From Hyphomicrobiaceae bacterium (GTDB lineage: Bacteria; Pseudomonadota; Alphaproteobacteria; Rhizobiales; Hyphomicrobiaceae), in assembly GCA_025359005.1 (NCBI GenBank), contig JANYHP010000522.1, forward strand, positions 1-5,016: a stretch of 5,016 bases of DNA. The letters run 5' to 3'. The translations under genes were made by a program, and so were the position numbers. The notes under the pieces were generated by a model. The model was not told where the DNA came from. It saw only the letters and a list, made by a program, of their open reading frames with translations, and made no database searches. Each line of letters opens with the position of its first letter. Position 1 is the stretch's first letter. Of this stretch, positions 1 to 5,016 are shown one piece after another.

Positions 1-651
1 GAGGCCGAGGACCGCGCCGTCGCCGTGGTGACGGCGATTGCCGGCGCCACGCGGGGGCGGATCACCGTCACCGGCGAGAGCGGGCATGCGGGCACCGTGC
101 CGATGACGCTGCGCCGCGACGCGTTGGCGGCGGCCGCCGAGATGATCCTCGCCATCGAACGCTACGCGATCGCGACCGCGGATCTTGTCGCGACCGTCGG
201 CGTGCTGGAGGTGACCAATGGCGCCGTCAACGCCGTGCCGGGGGCGGTTACGTTCACGCTCGATGTCCGCAGCCCATCGGATGCGGTGCGGCATGCAGCG
301 GTTGCCGGAATTGGCGACGCAATCGCGGCGGTGGCCGCGCGCCGATCAGTATCGGCTGGAGTGGACGTGACCTATGAGGCGCCGGCAGCCTCGTCCGATG
401 GTGCACTCACGGATGCGCTGTCGGCGGCGATGAGGCACTGCGGTCTCCCGGTCCGCGCGTTGGCCAGCGGCGCCGGTCACGACGCCATGTCGTTCAAGGA
501 TTGCATGCCATTTGCCATGCTGTTTGTCCGCTGTCTGGGCGGCATCAGCCACAACCCGGCCGAGTACGCGGCGCCAGCCGACATCGACGCGGCCACGCGC
601 GTGCTGGCTGAATTCGTTGACGCTCTCGCGCGTCCCGGCGCGCCCGCCTGA
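1..651 (+). CDS. M20-family amidohydrolase (allantoate amidohydrolase / N-carbamoyl-L-amino-acid hydrolase type), C-terminal part, 5' truncated
   Basis: This is the last 216 residues of a metal-dependent M20 amidohydrolase; the reading frame is open from base 1, so the start lies outside the window. Family members are about 400-420 residues, so roughly half is missing, including most of the N-terminal metal-ligand region. What can be seen: GHAGTVPM (visible residues 28-35), typical of the dimerisation domain; NAVPGAV and DVR (about 77-90), matching the family's NxxPG and DxR motifs; GHDAM (159-163); and GGISHNPAE (180-188), whose His is a metal ligand in this family. Known members cleave ureido groups, giving ureidoglycine from allantoate or free amino acids from N-carbamoyl amino acids, in purine or hydantoin nitrogen recovery in the cytoplasm. 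The visible part does not decide between these substrates. It ends in TGA, 79 bases before pyrG on the same strand. Family assignment is firm; exact substrate is not. Confidence 0.88.
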   Translation, partial: EAEDRAVAVVTAIAGATRGRITVTGESGHAGTVPMTLRRDALAAAAEMILAIERYAIATADLVATVGVLEVTNGAVNAVPGAVTFTLDVRSPSDAVRHAAVAGIGDAIAAVAARRSVSAGVDVTYEAPAASSDGALTDALSAAMRHCGLPVRALASGAGHDAMSFKDCMPFAMLFVRCLGGISHNPAEYAAPADIDAATRVLAEFVDALARPGAPA

Positions 652-718
652 CGCCGCCGACGTGGACAAGTCTTCCCCTGCGGCAAAAAGGAGCTTCGAA
701 TCGGGCCGTTCTGGTGTA

Positions 719-725
719 CGAGGAA
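719..725 (+). promoter_or_regulatory. Ribosome binding site of pyrG
   Basis: The purine-rich CGAGGAA contains AGGA at 721-724, six bases before the ATG at 731. It supports that ATG as the start, rather than the upstream in-frame ATG at 512, which lies inside the preceding hydrolase gene. No convincing -35/-10 pair was found in the 79-base gap. Confidence 0.7.
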
Positions 726-730
726 AGCCC

Positions 731-2359
731 ATGACGCGGTACATCTTCATCACCGGCGGCGTGGTGTCTTCGCTTGGCAAAGGGCTGGCTTCTGCGGCCC
801 TTGGAGCGCTTCTACAAGCCCGCGGGCTTTCGGTTCGGCTCCGAAAGCTCGATCCCTATCTCAACGTCGACCCCGGCACCATGAGCCCCACCCAGCACGG
901 TGAGGTGTTCGTGACCGACGATGGCGCCGAAACCGATCTCGATCTCGGCCACTACGAGCGCTTCACCGGCGTTGCCGCAAAGAAGACCGACAACATCACC
1001 ACCGGCCGCATCTATCAGGAGATCATCGCCAAGGAACGGCGTGGCGATTTCCTCGGCGGCACGGTGCAGGTCATTCCGCACGTCACCAATGCGATCAAGG
1101 ATTTCGTCATCGCCGGTAACGACGGGGTCGACTTCGTACTGGTCGAAGTCGGCGGAACGGTCGGCGACATCGAGGGACTGCCGTTCTTTGAAGCGATCCG
1201 CCAACTCGGCAACGATTTGCCGCGCGGCGACGCCATCTATGTGCATCTGACGTTGCTGCCCTACATTCCCTCGGCGGGCGAATTGAAGACCAAGCCGACG
1301 CAGCATTCCGTGAAGGAACTGCGCTCGATTGGCATTCAGCCTGATATTCTGCTTTGCCGCGCCGATCGTGAGATCCCCAAGGGCGAGCGCAAGAAAATTG
1401 CGCTGTTCTGCAACGTGCGCGAGGATGCGGTGATCCAGGCGCTGGACGCGTCGTCCATTTACGATGTGCCGCTGGCCTATCATCGCGAAGGCCTCGACCG
1501 CGAAGTGCTCGCAGCGTTCGGCATCACCGACGCGCCCAAGCCCGATCTCACGCGGTGGGAAACGATCAGCCGCCGCGTCGCGACGCCTGAAGGCGAGGTC
1601 ACCATCGCCATCGTCGGCAAGTACACGGGCCTCAAGGACGCCTACAAGTCGCTCAACGAGGCGCTCGTGCATGGCGGCATCGCCAACAACGTGCGCGTCA
1701 CGCTGCAATGGATCGAGAGCGAAGTGTTCGAGAGCGAGGACCCGGCGCCGCATCTGGAAGGCGTGCACGGCATTCTGGTTCCCGGCGGCTTCGGCGAGCG
1801 CGGTTCGGAAGGCAAAATCCTCGCCGCGCGTTTTGCCCGAACGAGAAAAACTCCCTATTTCGGTATCTGCTTTGGCATGCAGATGGCCGTCATCGAGGCG
1901 GCGCGCTCGCTGGCCGGCATCAAGGACGCCAGCTCCACCGAGTTCGGCCAGACGGGCGAACCCGTCGTCGGCGAAATGCGCGAGTGGATGCGCGGCAACG
2001 AACTGGAAATCCGCAAGGCTGGCGGCGATCTCGGCGGCACCATGCGGCTCGGTGCGTTCGACTCTGTTCTCAAACCCGATAGCCGCATTGCCCGCATCTA
2101 CGGCAACACGCACATCTCCGAGCGACATCGCCATCGTTATGAGGTCAACACCAAGTATCGCGCGGCGCTGGAAGCGAACGGGCTCGTGTTCTGCGGCATG
2201 TCGCCGGACGGACTGCTTCCCGAGACCGTCGAGTTTCCCGACCATCCGTGGTTCATCGGCGTGCAATATCATCCGGAACTGAAGAGCCGCCCCTTCGAAC
2301 CCCACCCCCTGTTCAAATCCTTCATCGCCGCCGCCGTCGAGCAGAGCCGGTTGGTGTGA
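731..2359 (+). CDS. pyrG: CTP synthase (glutamine-hydrolysing)
   Basis: Makes CTP from UTP, ATP and glutamine, the last step of de novo pyrimidine nucleotide synthesis, in the cytoplasm. The product has 542 residues, the normal family length. The N-terminal synthase domain begins MTRYIFITGG and carries the P-loop VSSLGKG (12-18, Lys17), the substrate loop KLDPYLNVDPGTMSPTQHGE (39-58), and Mg-binding candidates Asp71 (in DLDLGHYE) and Glu139 (in VEVGGTVGD). The glutamine amidotransferase domain follows from about residue 290: oxyanion-loop PGGFGERG (351-358), nucleophile Cys380 in FGICFGMQ, and triad partners His514 and Glu516 in QYHPE. All key residues are present, so it should be active. The ATG at 731 is chosen because it gives the conserved N-terminus and has a well-placed AGGA. 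Its TGA overlaps the ATG of the next gene. The C-terminus (VEQSRLV) resembles alphaproteobacterial enzymes. I do not see secG or eno, frequent pyrG neighbours in this class. Confidence 0.98.
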   Translation: MTRYIFITGGVVSSLGKGLASAALGALLQARGLSVRLRKLDPYLNVDPGTMSPTQHGEVFVTDDGAETDLDLGHYERFTGVAAKKTDNITTGRIYQEIIAKERRGDFLGGTVQVIPHVTNAIKDFVIAGNDGVDFVLVEVGGTVGDIEGLPFFEAIRQLGNDLPRGDAIYVHLTLLPYIPSAGELKTKPTQHSVKELRSIGIQPDILLCRADREIPKGERKKIALFCNVREDAVIQALDASSIYDVPLAYHREGLDREVLAAFGITDAPKPDLTRWETISRRVATPEGEVTIAIVGKYTGLKDAYKSLNEALVHGGIANNVRVTLQWIESEVFESEDPAPHLEGVHGILVPGGFGERGSEGKILAARFARTRKTPYFGICFGMQMAVIEAARSLAGIKDASSTEFGQTGEPVVGEMREWMRGNELEIRKAGGDLGGTMRLGAFDSVLKPDSRIARIYGNTHISERHRHRYEVNTKYRAALEANGLVFCGMSPDGLLPETVEFPDHPWFIGVQYHPELKSRPFEPHPLFKSFIAAAVEQSRLV

Positions 2360-3333
2360 TGGGCAAGGGGACGGCAGAGCCACTGGTATCGGCGCGCATC
2401 GGCTGGCAATTGCTGGCCGGCGCGGCTGCAACCAATGGCGTGATGCTCGTCATCATGAGCGGACTTGCATCGCTGTTTGGCACGGCGCTGCAAAGCGCAC
2501 TTGCCGCGCAGGCGGCTGCGGGCCTCGTCAGCCAAGGCATGATGTTGATGGCTCAGCGCTCCGGCGATGACGTGCCCGACCCACGCAGGCGTGGCGACCG
2601 TGCCATGGTCAGCGTCGTCGCCGCGGCGCTTCTCTACGCGCTCGGCGCCGGATTTTGCATCGGCGCGACATTGCTGCCCCGGTCCGATGACGCCTCGGCA
2701 CAAGCGGCTACTGCCAACGCCTTTGTCGCCTTCCAAATCGCGGGATTGGTTGTCTGCCTTCTCCTGCAAGCTGCGTGGTTCGTGGTGGCGCAGCGTTACG
2801 CCAAGCTCGACGTGCGCGCGGCCGTAAGGACGGCTATCGCTGGGCTGCCGGTTACGCCGGAGCGTCCGGTGCTGCTCATTGAAATGCTTGCAGCGCTGGC
2901 GACAACGGTCATTGCGCTTGTTGCAAGTGGCGTTGTTAGTGTGTCGCTGGAGCCGTGGGGTGACATCGCCGCCGCCGTCTGTATCGTGGCCATATTGGTG
3001 GGCGTCTCGCTGCTGCTGGCGCTGCAAGTGCGTCGCCTCATCGCCGGAACTGTGGTGTCGGAGGCCGAGGCGCGCGCCGTGATTGCGTGCATTGGGCGGG
3101 CCGCCAACCAGACCGGCTCCATCCGTCGTGTTCTCGACGTGGACGCCGTGCATCTGGGGCCGGACGGCGTCGTCGCGCGGGTGCAGCTTGCCTTCAAAGA
3201 CGGGGTCAGCGCGCATCATGTGGCAGGGGTTGTGGCAAAGCTGCGCGCCGGCGTTCAGGCGGAACTGCCGTATGTGGATGTGGTGCTGGCCGCGCCTCAA
3301 GGCCAACAGTCGGCCGCGAAAGAGGGTTCGTGA
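2359..3333 (+). CDS. CDF-like six-helix membrane protein (cation diffusion facilitator family), apparently lacking canonical metal ligands
   Basis: A 324-residue inner-membrane protein. Six hydrophobic segments are visible at about 16-40, 43-64, 83-105, 121-144, 170-195 and 200-223, followed by a soluble C-terminal domain (about 232-313). This is the layout of CDF zinc/manganese/iron exporters. Similarity to the ZnT9-like branch is seen in LVSQGMMLMAQRSGDDVPDP, in RAMVSVVAAALLYALGAGF at helix 3, in VLLIEMLAAL at helix 5 and in EPWGDIAAA entering helix 6. However, the helix 2 position that is normally HxxxD reads QAAAG (51-55), and the usual EDxAAL of helix 5 reads EMLAAL (175-180), so usual ligands are replaced; Asp202 remains. 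These alignments were made by eye. Transport may be lost or altered. The ATG overlaps the pyrG stop by one base (TGATG) with only a weak ribosome site, which suggests translational coupling; its own stop overlaps the next start the same way. Family call is likely; cation and activity are unknown. Confidence 0.72.
   Translation: MGKGTAEPLVSARIGWQLLAGAAATNGVMLVIMSGLASLFGTALQSALAAQAAAGLVSQGMMLMAQRSGDDVPDPRRRGDRAMVSVVAAALLYALGAGFCIGATLLPRSDDASAQAATANAFVAFQIAGLVVCLLLQAAWFVVAQRYAKLDVRAAVRTAIAGLPVTPERPVLLIEMLAALATTVIALVASGVVSVSLEPWGDIAAAVCIVAILVGVSLLLALQVRRLIAGTVVSEAEARAVIACIGRAANQTGSIRRVLDVDAVHLGPDGVVARVQLAFKDGVSAHHVAGVVAKLRAGVQAELPYVDVVLAAPQGQQSAAKEGS
3321..3326 (+). promoter_or_regulatory. Ribosome binding site of the histidine phosphatase gene
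   Basis: AGAGGG lies six bases before the ATG at 3333, inside the end of the CDF-like gene. It favours the ATG at 3333, which immediately precedes the conserved LRHAK motif, over the longer in-frame extension upstream, which only reads a shadow frame of the membrane-protein gene. Confidence 0.6.
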
Positions 3334-3872
3334 TGTTGACGTTGATGCTGTTGCGACACGCCAAGGCTGAGCCCGGCAGCGCACGCCTGGCCGATCAGGA
3401 TCGCCCGCTGAGCGGCCGCGGACAGAGTGATGCGCCGCGCATGGGCGCCTGGATCAGCGAGCACGATCTGGTGCCCGATCTTGTCGTGTGTTCCACCGCG
3501 CGCCGGACCCGGGAAACGCTAACGTTGGTGACGCCTGCGTTCGGCCGTGACGTGCCCGCAAGCTTTGATCCAGCCGTTTATGAGGCCACCACCGCGCGCC
3601 TGCTCACCGTGCTCCGCCGCACACCCGCTGCACCACGCCGGTTGATGCTGATCGGGCATAATCCCGGCCTGGAAGATCTCGCGCTCGATCTCATGGGGGA
3701 CGCCGAACCGGGCGTTGCCGAGCGTCTGCGTGCGAAATTTCCCACGTGTGGCCTTGCCGTGCTCGATCTCCCTGTGGCCGCGTGGGCACAGCTGACGCCA
3801 CGATCCGCGCGGCTCACCCAGTACATGGCGCCGCGGTTCTTCGACGTGACACCGGGGACAGAGGGTGCCTGA
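3333..3872 (+). CDS. SixA-type histidine phosphatase (histidine phosphatase superfamily)
   Basis: A 179-residue cytoplasmic phosphatase of the branch-1 histidine phosphatase superfamily, closest in pattern to the SixA group that removes phosphate from phosphohistidine proteins. The phosphohistidine-forming motif LRHAK is at 7-11 (His9 nucleophile, Arg8). RPLSGRG (24-30) follows, as in SixA-like proteins. STARRTRET (54-62) supplies the second phosphate-binding Arg, YEA (83-85) the likely acid Glu84, and GHNPGLE (109-115) the second catalytic His109. Length fits the family (about 160-180). The start is the ATG overlapping the membrane-protein stop in TGATG, with AGAGGG six bases upstream, so it is probably translated by coupling in the same mRNA as pyrG. 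Its TGA directly abuts the stop of the convergent small gene. The real substrate is not shown by the sequence: this superfamily also includes small-molecule phosphatases, so a SixA role in phosphorelays is only a possibility. Confidence 0.9.
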   Translation: MLTLMLLRHAKAEPGSARLADQDRPLSGRGQSDAPRMGAWISEHDLVPDLVVCSTARRTRETLTLVTPAFGRDVPASFDPAVYEATTARLLTVLRRTPAAPRRLMLIGHNPGLEDLALDLMGDAEPGVAERLRAKFPTCGLAVLDLPVAAWAQLTPRSARLTQYMAPRFFDVTPGTEGA

Positions 3873-4193
3873 TCAACGCGGGCCTTCGCGACGAAAGCTG
3901 AGCGTCTTTTTTTTCGGCGCCGCCTCCCGTGGCAACGCCTTGCGGCGCTGGCGCTGGATACGCTTGAAGCGCTCGATAGCGTCGCGCAGATCGCGCACAA
4001 CATCGGCAGTTTCGTCGCGTTTCTTGGCACGGCTGCGCCACACCACCAGCACGCGCAAGGCGTTGGCGATGTGGTCGTCGGTCATCTCGTCGAGCGGGAT
4101 CTCGCGGCCGTCCCGCGTCGTCCACAGCAGCAACTCGCGCTGAGCCGCACGTGCGTTGAATGTGGACTGGCTGTCGATGCGGGCGGGCAGCAT
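3873..4193 (-). CDS. Small basic hypothetical protein with a WTTRDGREIPLDEMTDDHI core
   Basis: A 106-residue protein I cannot name. Third codon positions are strongly G/C, as in the neighbouring real genes. The central stretch WTTRDGREIPLDEMTDDHI (24-42), followed by NALRVL, resembles a short pattern I recall from small uncharacterised proteins of bacteria and phages (W-T-x-DG-x-x-I-P-x-x-x-M-T-x-x-H-x-x-N). The second half (about 53-88) is a charged, probably helical Arg/Lys-rich segment (RSRAKKRDE, ERFKRIQRQRRK), and the tail contains KKK and ends RREGPR. There is no signal peptide or membrane segment. Such a basic tail could bind nucleic acid, but that is inference. The ATG at 4193 is the only sensible Met; the AGGA upstream is about 13 bases away, so the ribosome site is weak. 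It is convergent with the histidine phosphatase, with no bases between the stops. The KKK codons form an A8 run on the coding strand. Confidence 0.68.
   Translation of the reverse strand: MLPARIDSQSTFNARAAQRELLLWTTRDGREIPLDEMTDDHIANALRVLVVWRSRAKKRDETADVVRDLRDAIERFKRIQRQRRKALPREAAPKKKTLSFRREGPR
3890..3914 (+). terminator. Weak candidate terminator for the pyrG unit, inside the convergent gene
   Basis: GACG (3890-3893) and CGTC (3903-3906) can pair around a nine-base loop and are followed directly by eight T (3907-3914), 18 bases after the phosphatase stop. A U-tract in this place is suggestive, but a four-pair stem is short for an intrinsic terminator. The T run also encodes the KKK of the opposite-strand protein, so it may have nothing to do with termination. 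Confidence 0.3.
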
Positions 4194-4231
4194 GGTGGCG
4201 CGTGATTCCTGTCTGTGCTCGCTACCACGAT

Positions 4232-4254
4232 TGGCACCCAGAGCTAAAGTGCCA
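4232..4254. promoter_or_regulatory. Spaced inverted repeat, possible operator upstream of the small basic gene
   Basis: TGGCAC (4232-4237) and GTGCCA (4249-4254) are perfect reverse complements separated by 11 bases. The site ends 38 bases upstream of the ATG of the minus-strand gene at 4193, a plausible operator position. Six-base arms can occur by chance, and the GG-GC spacing of a sigma-54 promoter is absent on both strands. Confidence 0.25.
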
Positions 4255-4274
4255 CATCGCGGCAGCGGCACCAC

Positions 4275-4293
4275 TCTCACCCAACGGGTGAGA
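4275..4293. repeat. Perfect stem-loop 1
   Basis: TCTCACCC and GGGTGAGA pair over eight bases around the three-base loop AAC. It is the first member (lowest coordinate) of a row of hairpins in this intergenic region. There is no T run on either side, so it does not look like a classical intrinsic terminator. Confidence 0.6.
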
Positions 4294-4294
4294 T

Positions 4295-4315
4295 GCGAAA
4301 GGCTTCGCCTCTCGC
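4295..4315. repeat. Stem-loop 2, one mismatch
   Basis: GCGAAAGGC and GCCTCTCGC pair around the loop TTC, with a single A-C mismatch in a nine-base stem. It starts one base after stem-loop 1 ends, so the two would stack closely in a transcript. Confidence 0.55.
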
Positions 4316-4324
4316 GCTCTCCGA

Positions 4325-4343
4325 CGAGGGCTCGCCGCCCTCG
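4325..4343. repeat. Perfect stem-loop 3
   Basis: CGAGGGC and GCCCTCG pair over seven bases around the loop TCGCC. It lies nine bases beyond stem-loop 2. The stem is mostly G-C pairs and would be stable, with no adjoining U-tract. Confidence 0.55.
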
Positions 4344-4386
4344 ACCCGCACTGTTTTGTACCGCTGTGGCCACGACCACCCCAGAC

Positions 4387-4440
4387 GGGTTTCAAAAGGG
4401 CTATGCCCTTTTGCGGGTTCAAAGGGCTATGCCCTTTGGC
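4387..4440. repeat. Two tandem near-identical palindromic units (possible double-hairpin terminator of the aminotransferase gene)
   Basis: Unit 1 (4387-4414) and unit 2 (4415-4440) both read GGGTT, then a palindrome with loop TAT, then GC. In unit 1 the arms are CAAAAGGGC (4393-4401) and GCCCTTTTG (4405-4413). In unit 2 they are CAAAGGGC (4420-4427) and GCCCTTTG (4431-4438). The units differ by a few A/T length changes and one base at the end. Read on the minus strand, the first hairpin begins 23 bases after the aminotransferase stop, and the stems end in three and four T. They could act as a weak tandem terminator or 3' end stabiliser, or be copies of a dispersed palindromic repeat. The structure is seen directly; the role is inferred. 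Confidence 0.65.
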
Positions 4441-4461
4441 TTTCCCACCGCGCACTCGCTC

Positions 4462-5016
4462 TCATCCCAATAATTCCCGCAACGCGGCAATGGCCCGATC
4501 CACGTCGGCAGCATCGTTGTAGATATGCGGCGACAGCCGCAGCCGCCCGAGTCGCATCGCCGAATAGACGCCGCGCCGTGCCAAGTGCTGGGCGAGATCT
4601 GCGGGACGGCCGCGTGGAAATCCGAGCGCCAGGATATGCGGCGTGCGGTGTGCGGCGGGTGTCAGCGTCACCGGCAGTCCGGCCACACCATCCGCGAGCC
4701 GGTCGGTAAGCGGCTTGATGTGCGCGGCGATGGCGGCCGGCCCCATGCCGTTGACCATCTCGATGCCCGCCGCGGCCATCGGCATGGATAGGAAATGGTC
4801 GCGCTCGCCCATGTCGAAGCGCCGCGCGGTATCGGCGAATGCGAGGTCGGCGAAATAGACGTCGTTCTCGGCGCGCACATCGCGGCGGCTGTGCTGGGTC
4901 TGCTCGAGGGGCAAGCCGTTCTGCCGGCGCTTGGCGATGTAGCAGAAGGCGCGGCCGTAGGGGCCGAGCAGCCATTTGTAGGTCGGGAACACCAGCGCAT
5001 CCGGGTCGAGTGCGGC
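4462..5016 (-). CDS. Class V (fold type I) PLP-dependent aminotransferase, C-terminal part, 5' truncated
   Basis: The last 184 residues of a PLP enzyme of the class V aminotransferase / cysteine desulfurase-like group; the frame is open to the window edge, so the start is missing. Members are usually about 380-400 residues. The visible part begins LDPDALVFPTYKWLLGPYG, whose Lys (visible residue 14, codon at 4975-4977) is in the position of the PLP-binding lysine of this family. NGLPLEQ and RRFDMGERDHF then match the family's substrate-side segments and its RFxxGE pattern. The C-terminal small domain ends with MRLGRLRLSPHIYNDAADVD, the usual RxSxHxYN(T/D)xxDVD closing motif, followed by the last helix. 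The reaction is not determined: relatives include cysteine desulfurases, selenocysteine lyases, isopenicillin N epimerase-like proteins and kynureninase-like enzymes. The frame is intact to the TGA at 4462. Two tandem hairpins lie just downstream. Confidence 0.88.
   Translation of the reverse strand, partial: AALDPDALVFPTYKWLLGPYGRAFCYIAKRRQNGLPLEQTQHSRRDVRAENDVYFADLAFADTARRFDMGERDHFLSMPMAAAGIEMVNGMGPAAIAAHIKPLTDRLADGVAGLPVTLTPAAHRTPHILALGFPRGRPADLAQHLARRGVYSAMRLGRLRLSPHIYNDAADVDRAIAALRELLG

Larger units (their letters stand above)
4194..4461. other. Intergenic region, no convincing gene, rich in inverted repeats
   Basis: These 268 bases separate two minus-strand genes. Open frames crossing them read through the hairpins and give low-complexity, family-less translations, so I treat the stretch as non-coding. 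It should contain the 5' region and probably the promoter of the small basic gene and the 3' end of the aminotransferase transcript. No clear sigma-70 or sigma-54 promoter was found. Five compact stem-loops lie between 4275 and 4438, and a spaced inverted repeat lies at 4232-4254; these are listed separately. Confidence 0.7.

Noticed and set aside
512..730. In-frame extension of pyrG to an upstream ATG at 512.
   Set aside because: It would overlap the hydrolase gene by 140 bases and add 73 Arg/Pro/Thr-rich residues absent from CTP synthases. The ATG at 731 has a good AGGA and gives the conserved N-terminus.
652..730. Search for a sigma-70 promoter or leader in front of pyrG.
   Set aside because: TGGACA-like and TTGACG-like hexamers exist (around 617 and 663), but neither has a matching -10 box at 16-18 bases. 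There is no C-rich start region that would suggest the reiterative-initiation control known for pyrG of Gram-positive bacteria.
812..2431. Long open frame of 539 codons on the minus strand opposite pyrG.
   Set aside because: It is antisense to an intact, fully recognisable CTP synthase. The translation is repetitive in Ala/Arg/Asp with no family features, as expected from G/C-rich third positions of the real gene.
2269..3384. Open frame of 371 codons on the minus strand opposite the CDF-like gene.
   Set aside because: His/Arg-rich, featureless translation. The plus frame has clear membrane segments and start-stop overlaps with both neighbours.
3578..4030. Minus-strand open frame of 150 codons spanning the end of the phosphatase gene.
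   Set aside because: Ser/Arg/Ala-rich shadow that crosses two better-supported genes in other frames.
4232..4254. Possible sigma-54 promoter from TGGCAC on either strand.
   Set aside because: The required GC dinucleotide at the correct spacing downstream of GG is absent on both strands.
4156..4473. Plus-strand open frame of 105 codons across the intergenic hairpins.
   Set aside because: It reads straight through the inverted repeats, shows no family features and has no convincing ribosome site.
4427..4975. Minus-strand open frame of 182 codons overlapping the aminotransferase.
   Set aside because: Arg/Ala-rich translation in a shifted frame. The neighbouring frame has the PLP-lysine motif and the family's C-terminal motif.

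Overview
This GC-rich window looks like chromosomal DNA of an alphaproteobacterium, most likely Hyphomicrobiales. The CTP synthase is alphaproteobacterial in character, for example in its C-terminus ending VEQSRLV. The other genes show dense coding with strong G/C preference at third codon positions and very tight spacing. No rRNA, tRNA, CRISPR array, insertion sequence or phage gene was seen. The organism assignment is inference from protein character, not from a search.

Left part, plus strand. The window opens inside an M20-family amidohydrolase (allantoate amidohydrolase / N-carbamoyl-amino-acid hydrolase type), of which only the C-terminal half is present. After a 79-base gap comes a complete, apparently intact CTP synthase gene, pyrG. 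Two more genes follow, each starting in a TGATG overlap with the stop of the gene before. The first is a six-helix membrane protein with the layout of a cation diffusion facilitator (CDF) but apparently without the usual metal ligands. The second is a SixA-type histidine phosphatase. pyrG, the membrane protein and the phosphatase therefore look like one translationally coupled unit. Nothing visible explains biochemically why they are together.

Right part, minus strand. A small uncharacterised basic protein (106 residues) runs convergent to the phosphatase, and the two stop codons abut as TGATCA. Further right, a class V (fold type I) PLP-dependent aminotransferase runs off the window edge, with only its C-terminal half present. 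The 268 bases between these two minus-strand genes show no convincing gene. They hold five compact stem-loops within about 165 bases, including two near-identical tandem palindromic units, plus a spaced inverted repeat upstream of the small gene.

Most of the window is ordinary housekeeping and metabolic DNA. The points most worth a second look are the ligand-poor CDF-like protein coupled to pyrG, the hairpin cluster, and the small unknown gene with an in-frame A_AAA_AAG slippery sequence near its end. I see no clear evidence of a new defence or mobile system.
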